A stretch of 64,000 nucleotides of DNA from JANWYT01 sp034437555 (GTDB taxonomy: Bacteria > Chloroflexota > Anaerolineae > Aggregatilineales > Phototrophicaceae), in the NCBI GenBank assembly GCA_034437555.1, contig DAOTTQ010000037.1, forward strand, positions 124,001-188,000. Reading direction: 5' to 3'. Numbering within the stretch: position 1 is the stretch's first letter; every line of letters starts with the position of its first letter. Under the pieces are notes generated by a model. It did no database searches and was not told the DNA's origin. It worked only from the letters and a program-made list of their open reading frames with translations. Shown piece after piece: positions 1-8,871 of the stretch. The translations under genes were made by a program, and so were the position numbers.

Positions 1-500
1 AGCCCCATATCAAACGCCGCTTGCGTGGGAACAAAACAACGGTCTGTACGGCGGTCATACCAAAAATGATGTGTTGTCACCAAATCGGTTACGACCGTAA
101 GATACGGCGGACGGCTGTTAAAACTCTGCGTCAGGGCGCGAAGCGTGGGGCGCGTAATAACAGAATGCACCGATACAATTACGTCCGCAGGGTTATTTTG
201 GAACAACTTCTTAAAACGACGCGAGTTACTCATATAAAACGTCCGCGACAGCATCGAGGCTCGTCGCTCTGTATTCGACATTTTATAGCCCAAGCCCCAC
301 GAAGATTTGCTGTGGTTTACCAACCAAGGGTAAAATTCTGGCATATAGTTCATGGGAAAACGGCTGAGCTTAAACACATCAATGAGCTTGGCTTCTATAT
401 TTTCTTCACCATACTTAATATAAAGCGCGTCTCGGATGGCTTCGGCAGCGGCACGATGCCCACCCCCTGTATCCGACATTAAAAATAGCACTCGCTTCAT
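1..500 (-). CDS. MGDG-synthase-like glycosyltransferase, N-terminal part (runs off the window)
   Basis: The reading frame opens at ATG 500 and is still open at base 1, so only the first 166 residues are visible. The N-terminus reads MKRVLFLMSDTGGGHRAAAE, the GGGH loop typical of the MGDG-synthase / MurG-like GT28 family. Further in are VVTDLVTTHHFWYD and DRCFVPT, matching the conserved VTD..W...D.yfV pattern of the MGDG_synth N-domain. Such enzymes transfer a sugar from a UDP donor to diacylglycerol at the membrane. An AGGAGAG ribosome binding site lies about 8 nt before the ATG. The gene is divergent from the M50 protease. The lipid product and sugar cannot be read from the N-domain, and the donor-binding C-domain lies outside the window. 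Confidence 0.85.
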   Translation of the reverse strand, partial: MKRVLFLMSDTGGGHRAAAEAIRDALYIKYGEENIEAKLIDVFKLSRFPMNYMPEFYPWLVNHSKSSWGLGYKMSNTERRASMLSRTFYMSNSRRFKKLFQNNPADVIVSVHSVITRPTLRALTQSFNSRPPYLTVVTDLVTTHHFWYDRRTDRCFVPTQAAFDMG

Positions 501-657
501 CAGAACACTCTCTCCTGTTGTAAAACACCCCGCATAGGATGTGTAAAACTTAAATCTATGTTTTACGTAACTATCATAACACCACAAGCTCTAATGCGTT
601 ATATATCCTGATAGTGTACACTTTAACAATGATTTTACAAAAGATGGAGAAAATCGC

Positions 658-1389
658 GTGTTACTAAGTATGTTGATGTCAGGTCGAATTGACCCTGTAG
701 TAATTAGCATTATTATTGTCGTTGCGCTCATTGCCATGACCGTTCATGAGTTTGCTCATGCGTGGATGGCAAATTGGTGGGGCGATGATACGGCGAAGTC
801 CATGGGGCGCATGACCCTAAACCCTGTTGCAAACATCAATTGGGTGGGTTTCTTTATGTTCGTTTTTCTGGGGTTTGGTATTTTGGGGTCTGTACCTGTA
901 CAAACGCGCAAAATGCGCAACCCACGTTGGGGGTCTTTTTGGACGAGCTTTGCGGGTCCTTTAAGCAACCTCATCTTGGCGTTTGCGTTTGCTATTGTGT
1001 ACCGCATCATGCTAGGCATGGACATTTCAAGCACAGGTTTCGCTTATAATCTCGTCTTGTTTACGTTTTACAGCGTCTACATGAACCTGTTGCTTTTTGC
1101 ATTTAACTTGCTTCCGTTCTTCCCCATTGATGGCTGGCACATGGTCTTGGCGTTGCTTCCTGCTCGTTGGCTAGACCGCCAACAAGTGCCAGATGCCATC
1201 CGTAAGAATGTCCACCCCCTAAGCATGTTCTTACAACAGCCCGCCTATAAATGGGAGCAGTGGGCGCAAGCCTCGCAAATTGTGCTAATGATTTTGGTGT
1301 TTATTAGCTTTGCCAACTTGCCTATTAACCCATTAAGCTGGCTTATCAGTGCGCCTATCGACTTCTTCGTTAGCATTTTCCTGAGATAG
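658..1389 (+). CDS. Site-2-protease-type M50 family metalloprotease
   Basis: A 243-residue polytopic membrane protein with the zinc motif HEFAH (about residue 31) in the first membrane segment and a second motif NLLPFFPIDGW near residue 155, whose Asp is expected to be the third zinc ligand. These define intramembrane M50 peptidases of the YwhC/Rv-type short group, which lack a PDZ domain. The substrate is unknown; such enzymes cleave membrane proteins or signal-peptide remnants. The start is GTG 658, chosen for the GGAGA 7 nt upstream. The HD-domain gene follows 3 nt after the stop, so the two are probably co-transcribed. Confidence 0.9.
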   Translation: MLLSMLMSGRIDPVVISIIIVVALIAMTVHEFAHAWMANWWGDDTAKSMGRMTLNPVANINWVGFFMFVFLGFGILGSVPVQTRKMRNPRWGSFWTSFAGPLSNLILAFAFAIVYRIMLGMDISSTGFAYNLVLFTFYSVYMNLLLFAFNLLPFFPIDGWHMVLALLPARWLDRQQVPDAIRKNVHPLSMFLQQPAYKWEQWAQASQIVLMILVFISFANLPINPLSWLISAPIDFFVSIFLR

Positions 1390-1392
1390 TGT

Positions 1393-1917
1393 ATGGCGGT
1401 TCTACATCGGCTGACGCAGGGCATTAGAGCATTGGGGGCATTTACACAGCCTATTGATGATGCGCTTGCCCCGCGTTACCTAACACCCGAACAAATGACA
1501 CTCTTTAAGCGTATGACGCGCAGTGAGCAATTGCACAGCTTGCGCGTCCTGCGTGATGTGTTATCACAGGATGCACAAACCCCTGATGATTTAGCAGTGG
1601 CTTGCTTGCTTCATGATGTGGGCAAATCACGGTATACGTTAAACATCTTGCAAAGAAGCCTGCCCGTTATCCTTAAAAAATTTGCGCCCAAGCTAGAAGA
1701 ACGCCTAAGCACAAAAGAAACCCTTCAAGGCTGGCGTGCGCCCTTTGAAGTGCGCCGTCATCACCCTAAATGGGGGGCAGCCATGCTATGTAAAACGTTG
1801 TGCCAAAAACGGGCGGTGTGGTTGGTGGCACGCCACGCCGATGACCTAGACCGATGGCGCGACCACCCCCACTATCCCCTTTTAGAACGCCTAAAACACG
1901 CCGACGACCGTAACTAG
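1393..1917 (+). CDS. Small HD-domain phosphohydrolase-like protein
   Basis: A 174-residue protein with the HD signature CLLHDVGKSRYT (around residue 75) and downstream histidines (RRHHPKWG, VARHADD) that could complete a metal site. HD enzymes hydrolyse phosphate esters of nucleotides, but the substrate here is unknown. It starts 3 nt after the M50 protease stop and its stop codon overlaps the glpK stop on the other strand by 4 nt. That leaves no room for an intergenic terminator. Confidence 0.75.
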   Translation: MAVLHRLTQGIRALGAFTQPIDDALAPRYLTPEQMTLFKRMTRSEQLHSLRVLRDVLSQDAQTPDDLAVACLLHDVGKSRYTLNILQRSLPVILKKFAPKLEERLSTKETLQGWRAPFEVRRHHPKWGAAMLCKTLCQKRAVWLVARHADDLDRWRDHPHYPLLERLKHADDRN

Positions 1918-3392
1918 ATCTCCCACGCTTTTGCACGCTCTACGGCACGTTGCCAGCCCGCATACAAGCTGTCACGCTCATCTTTGCTCATAGCAGGCTC
2001 AAAAGTTACGTCAATAGCCCAGTTTTCGGCAATTTCTTCTTGTGATGCCCAATACCCCACCGCCAAACCCGCCAAATAAGCCGCGCCCAATGCGGTGGTC
2101 TCGGTCACTTTGGGGCGTTGTACAGGCACACCCAAAATATCGGCTTGAAATTGCATCAAGAAGCGGTTGCTTACTGCGCCACCGTCCACGCGCAACGCCG
2201 AGAGTGACGCACCACTATCTGCCACCATGGCATCCACCACGTCACGGGTTTGGTAGGCAATGGCTTCTAGGGTGGCACGTATCACTTGTGCGCGTCCAGA
2301 ACCGCGTGTTAAGCCCACAATTGCCCCACGCGCATATTGGTCCCAATACGGCGCACCCAAGCCCACAAATGCAGGCACAACATATACGCCACTGGTATTA
2401 GCAATGCTTTGGGCGATGGCTTCGGTTTCGCTGGCATGGTTAATCATCTTCATTTCATCGCGTAGCCACTGTATTGCTGCCCCCGCAATGAAGACACTGC
2501 CTTCAAGGGCGTATTGTGTGGGGCTTTCGCCTAAGCGCCAGCCCACCGTTGTCAGCAGATTGTTCTTGCTGGCAACCGCTTCTTTGCCCGTGTTCATTAG
2601 CATGAAGCACCCCGTACCATAGGTGTTTTTCACCATACCCACCTCATAGCATGCCTGCCCAAACGTTGCCGCCTGTTGGTCGCCAGCAATGCCACTGATA
2701 GGAATGGCAACGCCAAAGAGTGCGGGGTCGGTGTTGCCATACACCATACTGCTACTAACGACTTGGGGCAACAGGCTAGAGGGGATTTCAAAGCGCGTGA
2801 GAATAGTATTTGACCACCACTTTTTATGAATGTCATAGAGCAGTGTACGGGAGGCATTGCTTACATCGGTAATGTGCAAGTGTCCCCCCGTTAGTTTCCA
2901 TACTAGCCAGCTATCAATGGTTCCAAAAGCCAGTTCACCACGCTCGGCACGTTCTCGCGCCCCTTCTACGTTGTCCAAAATCCACTTTACTTTTGTGCCA
3001 CTAAAATAAGCATCTGTGACCAAGCCCGTCTTTTCGGCAATGGTCTTGTCAAAGCCTTCTGCTTTTAGGGCATCACAAAAGCCTGCCGTGCGCCTATCTT
3101 GCCATACGATAGCATTATGAATGGGTTGCCCTGTTCTTCTGTCCCAAATGACGGTGGTTTCGCGCTGGTTTGTAATGCCAATGGCAACAATCTTCACGCC
3201 CTTTGCCACTTCTTGCGCCACGCGCAATTGCGATTGCCAAATGGCTTCGGGGTCGTGTTCTACCCAGCCGGGCTTAGGATAAATTTGGGCAAATTCTTCT
3301 TGCGCGGACTTGACAACATTGCCCCCTTTATCAAATAAGATGGCACGAGAGGACGTTGTGCCTTGGTCTATGGATAAAATATACTCGCTCAT
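1914..3392 (-). CDS. glpK: Glycerol kinase
   Basis: A 492-residue FGGY-family kinase that phosphorylates glycerol to glycerol 3-phosphate with ATP. The N-terminal phosphate-binding stretch SIDQGTTSSRAILFD, the WVEHDPEAIW segment, TNQRETTVIWDR and the C-terminal ATPase motif RVDGGAVSNRFLMQFQ are all present, and the length matches the family. The ATG at 3392 has AAAGGAT 6 nt upstream; a TTG two codons earlier lacks spacing and was rejected. No glpF, glpD or glpR homologue lies nearby, so glycerol uptake and oxidation genes must be elsewhere. It is convergent with, and overlaps, the HD gene. Confidence 0.97.
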   Translation of the reverse strand: MSEYILSIDQGTTSSRAILFDKGGNVVKSAQEEFAQIYPKPGWVEHDPEAIWQSQLRVAQEVAKGVKIVAIGITNQRETTVIWDRRTGQPIHNAIVWQDRRTAGFCDALKAEGFDKTIAEKTGLVTDAYFSGTKVKWILDNVEGARERAERGELAFGTIDSWLVWKLTGGHLHITDVSNASRTLLYDIHKKWWSNTILTRFEIPSSLLPQVVSSSMVYGNTDPALFGVAIPISGIAGDQQAATFGQACYEVGMVKNTYGTGCFMLMNTGKEAVASKNNLLTTVGWRLGESPTQYALEGSVFIAGAAIQWLRDEMKMINHASETEAIAQSIANTSGVYVVPAFVGLGAPYWDQYARGAIVGLTRGSGRAQVIRATLEAIAYQTRDVVDAMVADSGASLSALRVDGGAVSNRFLMQFQADILGVPVQRPKVTETTALGAAYLAGLAVGYWASQEEIAENWAIDVTFEPAMSKDERDSLYAGWQRAVERAKAWEI

Positions 3393-3418
3393 AAACAATC
3401 CTTTTAAGTTAGCGTCTT

Positions 3419-3446
3419 TTGTAAACCGATTACACCCTTATATAAT
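3419..3446 (+). promoter_or_regulatory. Sigma-70-type promoter for lspA
   Basis: TTGTAA and TATAAT are separated by 16 bp in the divergent gap between glpK and lspA. The predicted start site, about 7 nt after the -10 box, lies only about 10 nt before ATG 3464, so either the leader is very short or ATG 3482 is the real start. Confidence 0.6.
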
Positions 3447-3463
3447 AGCGCGAATGATGCTGA

Positions 3464-3997
3464 ATGGTAGAAAGTAAACGAATGCCCTATAAAAAGTGGT
3501 TTCCCCTTATCGTTATCTTGTTTTTGCTGTTAGCCCTTGACCAAGTTTCAAAAGCGTGGGTACTAGAAAATTTGGTGTATGGCGAAAGTATTCAGCCCAT
3601 ACCCGCCCTTTACCCCTTTTTCCAAATGACCCGTAGCAGTAACACAGGCGCAGCCTTTGGCATTTTTCCAGAGGGCGGGATGGCGTTTTTGGTGATTGCG
3701 ATTGTTGTGTGTGGCATTATGCTATTTTACTATAAACAATCCGAAGCCAACGCCCACTTGATGCACATTGGATTAAGCCTTGTGATATCGGGGGCAATTG
3801 GCAACGTCATCGACCGTCTACAGCATGGCTATGTCGTAGATTTTTTCCACCTTACATTGCCAAATGTGATTTCTAATGTGTCTAATTTTGCCGACCATGC
3901 TATTGTTTTAGGGGTAGGTTTGCTTATTTTAGACAGTTTCCGCCCACTAAAGCCCGCCACCGAATCCCTAACCCACCCTGACAAAGAAAGCACATAA
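3464..3997 (+). CDS. lspA: Lipoprotein signal peptidase II
   Basis: A 177-residue inner-membrane aspartyl protease that removes signal peptides from diacylated prolipoproteins. Four hydrophobic segments are visible. The two catalytic Asp motifs, GNVIDRLQHG and NFADHAIVLG, and the conserved NTGAAFGIF segment are intact. An alternative ATG lies at 3482 (MPYKKW), six codons in; neither start has a strong ribosome binding site. Sequence before the next gene contains a separate promoter candidate, so co-transcription with the Argonaute gene is possible but not required. Confidence 0.95.
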   Translation: MVESKRMPYKKWFPLIVILFLLLALDQVSKAWVLENLVYGESIQPIPALYPFFQMTRSSNTGAAFGIFPEGGMAFLVIAIVVCGIMLFYYKQSEANAHLMHIGLSLVISGAIGNVIDRLQHGYVVDFFHLTLPNVISNVSNFADHAIVLGVGLLILDSFRPLKPATESLTHPDKEST

Positions 3998-4010
3998 CCC
4001 TAAAACCGAT

Positions 4011-4039
4011 TTGCGAAGTTATAGGCAAGAGCGCATAAT
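4011..4039 (+). promoter_or_regulatory. Candidate promoter for the Argonaute gene
   Basis: TTGCGA and CATAAT with a 17 bp spacer lie directly after lspA and 40 nt before the Argonaute ATG. This would let the gene be transcribed without lspA. Confidence 0.45.
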
Positions 4040-4078
4040 CATCTTCAGGCTTACTCATTACGCATTAGGCGAGGCGAT

Positions 4079-6181
4079 ATGGCACAAGAATTGTTTATAG
4101 AGCTATTCCCAATAACCCAACGCCCCACCGATTTAGCATCCTATACCCTGCTGATGAAGGGCGAGGCTAACGAAAATATCGGCGGACGGCTGGCATATCG
4201 CTTTAGCCAAGCCATTGGGGGGCGGTGGGCATGGGTGGATGGCAATTTAATCACCGATACCTCTGCTTCGCCTATCCAGCTAGGCATTACCCTAGACATT
4301 CTACGACCTCAATCGCCCGACCTGCTAAGAGATGTGATTGGCATAGAAGAAACATTGGGCTGGCAAAACAACGCAAGAGCGCAAGCCCAGTTTATCAGCC
4401 AAACCGCCCTACGTGACCTTGATTATGCCCTGCGGCAAGCCCTCAAGAAGTTTTCTGTGCCATTACAAAATGGGCGCATTGAGCGCGAACCCCAATTACA
4501 AACGTGGGTTGTGGATGGCGAGCCTGCCCTTTCCCTTTCGGTAAAATCACACATTCTTACCGCAAAAAACTTACAAGAAGCCCTTAAAGAGCGCAATGAA
4601 AAACTCAAAAACGCCTTAGGGTGGCGCGTAATGGACATCACTTCCCCTAGCATGATTGGCACAATTATTGCCATTAGGGGGGTATTGGCACAGCACCGCG
4701 CCCGACTTTTAGAGCTTACCAAGCGTGATGCCATGCACACCCTCTTACAAAACGCCCCCGATGATGAAGTTGTGGTGACTGTACAAAGTGGCTTTCATGA
4801 GTATGACTATGTTGCCAGCGCGTTAGCCATTGTCATTCGCCCTCAAGAAGACGATTGGACGCGCTTTAACATTAACGCATCACAAGCCTATAAGCTCATT
4901 CGGCTTGCCCCTGCCATTCGTGCTAATCTCATTAAAGCCATGTCGGACAAACTAAAAGAAGCCGATTTGGTTAGCAAAGCCTATAGTTCACGTACCCATG
5001 AACGCCTGTTTGCCCATTTGGACTTTAAGCCCAGCCTTGTATATGCCGAAAAGCGCGTGCGCCCCCATGACCCCTTTAGCATTGGCGATGACTTTCTAAA
5101 GTGTAAAACATATCAAACGCACCCTAAGTTTGCCGATCGTCCCATCAAGATTGCCGTCATCAACACCCTAGAAGAAAAAATAAGCGACTTTGTAGAAGCG
5201 TTGCGCCGATTGCTAGAAAAGCAATTTGACTTCAAGATTGAGATGATTAAAGAACGCAAAGTTAAAGTCGTCACGCCCAAAAATTTAGAGAGTGCGGTGC
5301 GTGTGATAGAAAAAGAAGAAGCCGATGTTGTCTTAGCCTTCTTCGCAAACACCTCCCTACAAGACACTATAGAAGAAAACCACGCGCGCCACCTTAAAAC
5401 ACTTACGCTGGGCAAGGGCATTGCCACGCACGTTATTTACACCGCCACCATGAACGACCCCAATGCCATGCCTTATATCATTATGAGCCTGCTGGCAAAA
5501 ACGGGGAATGTGCCATTTGCACTGGCAGAACCGCTAGAATATGCTGATTATGTGGTGGGGCTGGGTTTTATCCGTGAACGCCTAAGCAAAGGGGATAGAG
5601 TAACCGCCATTACGCGCATTTATCAAAGTGACGGCGTGTTTGTGCGCTATATCATGGATACGCTAGACCTAGAACGCGATGAGCCTGTGCCTTATATTTT
5701 GCTCCAAACGCTCTTTCCTATTCAAACTTTTGAGAAGAAGCGCGTCATTGTGCATCATGACGGCAACATGAGCATAGAAAGCCTGCAACTGCTTCAAAAG
5801 TGGGGCAAAACCATTAGTGCCACGCTTGCCCCCGTAGAGGTGCTACAAACCGATGTCCCGCGTTTATATGGCTTAGGCAAAGGGGTGACACAACCCGAAT
5901 GGGGAAGCGTATTTTTCTTAAACCCTCAAGAGGCATTTGTGGTTTCCTCTGTGCCTGCCGAAGACAGCACTGCACAGCCCTTGCATGTGCGCCTCCCTGG
6001 TGAATCCATTGAAATAGGCGAAGCTGTATATAGCGTGTTGGCATGGACACTTTTACAGTATGGCATACGTGGAATGCCAAAACTCCCCGTAACTGTACAG
6101 GCTGCCGATGACATGGCAGAATGGCTGGCAAAGGGCTATTTGCCCACCCAAAAAGAGGGTGATGTGCCGTTTTGGCTGTAA
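4079..6181 (+). CDS. ago: Long prokaryotic Argonaute (PAZ-MID-PIWI), predicted nuclease-inactive
   Basis: A 700-residue protein with full long-pAgo architecture: N/L1 about 1-150, PAZ about 155-290 (opens PALSLSVKSHIL), MID about 350-480, PIWI about 485-700. Family landmarks are LLAKTGNVPFALAEPLEYAD in MID, then VVGLGF, YQSDGVFVRY, VIVHHDG, AFVVSS, QPLHVRL and LPVTVQAADD, ending in the usual PFWL. Known family logic: MID binds the guide 5' end and PIWI carries a DEDX catalytic tetrad. The first Asp, normally in VVGID, is Gly496 here, so cleavage should be lost. Asp561 (in HHDG) and probably Glu535 are kept, and the fourth site is uncertain (perhaps Asp629). In the MID pocket Lys440 and Lys474 fit the guide-phosphate lysines, but the usual Gln is His451. 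It probably silences or senses foreign nucleic acid by binding, possibly with a partner. No adjacent nuclease, Sir2, TIR or TPR-type partner was recognised. Confidence 0.93.
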   Translation: MAQELFIELFPITQRPTDLASYTLLMKGEANENIGGRLAYRFSQAIGGRWAWVDGNLITDTSASPIQLGITLDILRPQSPDLLRDVIGIEETLGWQNNARAQAQFISQTALRDLDYALRQALKKFSVPLQNGRIEREPQLQTWVVDGEPALSLSVKSHILTAKNLQEALKERNEKLKNALGWRVMDITSPSMIGTIIAIRGVLAQHRARLLELTKRDAMHTLLQNAPDDEVVVTVQSGFHEYDYVASALAIVIRPQEDDWTRFNINASQAYKLIRLAPAIRANLIKAMSDKLKEADLVSKAYSSRTHERLFAHLDFKPSLVYAEKRVRPHDPFSIGDDFLKCKTYQTHPKFADRPIKIAVINTLEEKISDFVEALRRLLEKQFDFKIEMIKERKVKVVTPKNLESAVRVIEKEEADVVLAFFANTSLQDTIEENHARHLKTLTLGKGIATHVIYTATMNDPNAMPYIIMSLLAKTGNVPFALAEPLEYADYVVGLGFIRERLSKGDRVTAITRIYQSDGVFVRYIMDTLDLERDEPVPYILLQTLFPIQTFEKKRVIVHHDGNMSIESLQLLQKWGKTISATLAPVEVLQTDVPRLYGLGKGVTQPEWGSVFFLNPQEAFVVSSVPAEDSTAQPLHVRLPGESIEIGEAVYSVLAWTLLQYGIRGMPKLPVTVQAADDMAEWLAKGYLPTQKEGDVPFWL

Positions 6182-6296
6182 AAAATAGGCTAAAAGTCTT
6201 ATGACTCGCCAATGGCTAAATATGATATGGTAAACTAGCGTCAAAGAGTGTTGAAAAATTAAATTGCTATCTATACCTAGAGAGATGGAAGTTTTT

Positions 6297-8138
6297 ATGC
6301 TCCGACCCCTATTAAAAGCGACCATTGGGCACGATTATATCTTTTTTGGTTTACGTTGGTTCATGCTTGTTGCGTTTGCAATTGCTATCATAACAGCACG
6401 CGGTAGCCTAGACAGTCTGACCCCAGAACGCTTTAGTGAGCGGTACGCTGACCTATTGAATGCGTTTGTAATTGGTGCGGTACTCAACGTGGTATTGGGT
6501 TTAACAATTGCCGTTCCTGCTTCGCGCCCTTATGCGCCCTTTGTCATCGTCCTAAGTGACTGGATCACCACTGCCGTTTTTATAGGGCTGATTACGGGTT
6601 CTCCCCTGCTCATAAGTGGCATCATTGGTGCGCTCATTGCCCATAGTATGCTTAGGCTAGGTACAAGCTGGGGTTTCGTTAATGCCATTGGCATTGCGCT
6701 CATTAGCGGTGTGGTATGGCTGACCAGTGGCACGTTAAATTTGCCTACCTTTGCCCTATTAGAGCGCGTTATTCCCCCCCTTGTGCTAACGGCATTACTA
6801 GGGCTGATTGCATTTGTATGGTCAAATGCCCTCGATGAGGACAAAACGGCAAAGTCTATTCGTATTCAAGAAAAATCCGAAGAAAGCAAACGACGCTTAG
6901 ACAATATGCGCGAGCGTGCCAAAGCCATTTCAGAAATGGCAACCGTACTCAATAGCACCCTAAATTATGAAAAAATTCTGGATGCGTCAATGGATATTGG
7001 GCGCATTGCCATCCGCGATACATCAAAGCAACGCCTCATCAGTTTAGCCTTATTAGTAGAAACAGATGACGATTTGGGGATTGCCAATGACAGGGGCTTA
7101 CAAGCCGTAGATAAAGCCAAACTCTTTGACGGGCAAAAGGGCATCATTGCCCAAAGTCTTAAAGAAAGCCGTGTGATACTCATTCACGAAAATGGCGAAA
7201 GTGACCCCGAACTCAAAAATTTGATTGCGTTTACCAATATTGAATCGGTGTTGTGTGTGCCATTAAGGGCGGGCTATACCAGCTATGGCGTTTTGATATT
7301 TGCCAGCACAGCCAAAAACGCCTTTAACGAAGACCACACAGACACCATGCAAACACTAGGGCTACAAGTGACCATTGCCCTACAAAATGCCTCACTATAT
7401 ACCACGCTCCATGAAGAAAAAGAGCGCATTATTCGCATAGAAGAAAATGCCCGTAAAGCCCTAGTGCGTGACCTTCACGACATCCCCACACAAACTATGT
7501 CGGCAGTCTCTATGCAAATTGCCATGATTCCCAAAATTGTTGAAATACAACCGCAACGCCTGCGCGAAGAAGTAGAAAGCATTCGCCAGCTTTCTTTGCG
7601 TGCCGTAGATGAAATTCGCCATGTGATGTTTGCTTTGCGTCCGCTCTCGTTAGAATCGCAGGGGCTAACGGTTGCCCTTAACCAATTAGCACAAAAGATG
7701 CAAAGCACCTATAAACAGCCGATGACCGTTCAAGTAGACCCCAATGCCGAATACAATCTAAAGCAAGAACAGCAAGGCACACTATTTTATCTCATTGAAG
7801 AAGCCGCTAATAATGCCCGTAAATACGCCCAAGCCGATGCCATTCGCGTAAAAATTGTCATGGAAGGGCAAAACGTGGTCGCACGCGTTAGCGATAACGG
7901 TAGGGGCTTTGATGTAGCAGAAACGGGCAAGGACTATGAAAAGCGCAGTAGCTATGGCATGGTCAATATGCGAGAACGAGCCGAACTCATTGGTGGCACA
8001 CTAGACTTGCAAAGTTCGGTGGGCAAAGGCACAATGGTGACGGTGGTTGTTCCCGTAGAAGTACGGGGTATGATTACACCTTCGCCTAACCGTAAAAAGC
8101 TAGAGCGCAAAACGGGCCCACTTTCACCCCTATCGTGA
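6297..8138 (+). CDS. Membrane-bound GAF-domain sensor histidine kinase (NarL type)
   Basis: A 613-residue kinase with five to six transmembrane segments in the first 185 residues, then a coiled linker, a GAF domain (about 205-385), a HisKA_3 dimerisation helix with VRDLHDIPTQ (phosphoacceptor His394), and an HATPase domain with N-box EEAANNARKYA and G-box SDNGRGFDV. The signal sensed is unknown. ATG 6297 is preferred because GGAAG lies 7 nt upstream; ATG 6285 and TTG 6264 are in frame but poorly placed. A TATGAT -10-like box lies at 6221. No response regulator is adjacent, so this is an orphan kinase. It follows the Argonaute gene on the same strand by about 115 nt. The Pro after the His-Asp pair is a mild departure from the usual LHDxxxQ. 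Confidence 0.9.
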   Translation: MLRPLLKATIGHDYIFFGLRWFMLVAFAIAIITARGSLDSLTPERFSERYADLLNAFVIGAVLNVVLGLTIAVPASRPYAPFVIVLSDWITTAVFIGLITGSPLLISGIIGALIAHSMLRLGTSWGFVNAIGIALISGVVWLTSGTLNLPTFALLERVIPPLVLTALLGLIAFVWSNALDEDKTAKSIRIQEKSEESKRRLDNMRERAKAISEMATVLNSTLNYEKILDASMDIGRIAIRDTSKQRLISLALLVETDDDLGIANDRGLQAVDKAKLFDGQKGIIAQSLKESRVILIHENGESDPELKNLIAFTNIESVLCVPLRAGYTSYGVLIFASTAKNAFNEDHTDTMQTLGLQVTIALQNASLYTTLHEEKERIIRIEENARKALVRDLHDIPTQTMSAVSMQIAMIPKIVEIQPQRLREEVESIRQLSLRAVDEIRHVMFALRPLSLESQGLTVALNQLAQKMQSTYKQPMTVQVDPNAEYNLKQEQQGTLFYLIEEAANNARKYAQADAIRVKIVMEGQNVVARVSDNGRGFDVAETGKDYEKRSSYGMVNMRERAELIGGTLDLQSSVGKGTMVTVVVPVEVRGMITPSPNRKKLERKTGPLSPLS

Positions 8139-8145
8139 GTTGCAA

Positions 8146-8871
8146 ATGACACATTCCCCACTAGCCGCCCTGCGTGGCGAACCCAGCTACGTCTGGCGTT
8201 CTGGACAAGAACGACGCTTAAAAATGATTGAAAAGTGGGCAAAGCTAAATAATGCCCGCGTGCTAGAACACGGGGGTGGCATTGGCATGTATGCCTCACA
8301 AATTGCGCGCCGTTATAACGCTCATTTAGATTTGTTTGATATTGAAGAAGAACGCATCCAAGAAGCCCAAGCCGAAACGCCCAGCGCATTGGTCGCTGCC
8401 GCCGAAGCCTTGCCCTATGCCAGCCAAACCTTTGACACGATTCTTTCTAACGAAGTCATTGAGCATGTAAATGACGATAAGAAAAGCCTCTCCGAGATGG
8501 CGCGTGTATTAAAAATCGGCGGGCGTGCCGTGATTTTTTGCCCTAATCGCTGGTATCCCTTTGAAACACATGGGCATTATTGGCGCGGTGAATATCACTT
8601 TGGCAATACCCCCCTTATCAATTACCTGCCCAATAAATGGCGAAACCAGCTTGCGCCCCATGTTCGCGCTTATACCAAGCGTGAATTACGAGGCTTACTA
8701 GAAGGCTTGCCCGTTAAGGTGGTGCATCATTCTCGGATTTATGGGGGCTACGACAATATTGAAGCGCGTTTAGGAAAGCTGGGGCGTGCGGTTCGTGCGT
8801 TGTATTGGCTAGAACAAACCCCACTAGATACATGGGGCTTATCGCATTTATTGGTATTCGAGCGCGTTTAA
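8146..8871 (+). CDS. Class I SAM-dependent methyltransferase (methyltransf_11/UbiE-like)
   Basis: A 241-residue Rossmann-fold methyltransferase. Motif I appears as VLEHGGGIGMYASQIA, the acidic end of beta-2 as DLFDIEEERI, and motif IV/post-I as FDTILSNEVIEHVNDDKK followed by RVLKIGGRAVIF. The EVIEHV signature is typical of the small-molecule/lipid methyltransferase group. The substrate is unknown. ATG 8146 starts 7 nt after the kinase stop, so it is probably translated from the same message. Its stop overlaps the stop of the convergent phosphoribosyltransferase gene by 4 nt. An upstream TTG at 8140 is less likely. Confidence 0.85.
   Translation: MTHSPLAALRGEPSYVWRSGQERRLKMIEKWAKLNNARVLEHGGGIGMYASQIARRYNAHLDLFDIEEERIQEAQAETPSALVAAAEALPYASQTFDTILSNEVIEHVNDDKKSLSEMARVLKIGGRAVIFCPNRWYPFETHGHYWRGEYHFGNTPLINYLPNKWRNQLAPHVRAYTKRELRGLLEGLPVKVVHHSRIYGGYDNIEARLGKLGRAVRALYWLEQTPLDTWGLSHLLVFERV

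Noticed and set aside
21..482. Plus-strand 153-residue reading frame
   Set aside because: It is antisense to the MGDG-synthase-like gene, whose GGGH and VTD motifs show the minus strand is coding.
613..622. AGTGTACACT palindrome upstream of the M50 protease
   Set aside because: A single perfect 10-bp palindrome is expected by chance at this scale and no second copy was seen; too little to call an operator.
5814..6325. Minus-strand frames of 90-132 residues over the 3' end of the Argonaute gene
   Set aside because: Compositionally they are shadows of the Argonaute frame, with no ribosome binding site or family motif. They are not a partner gene.
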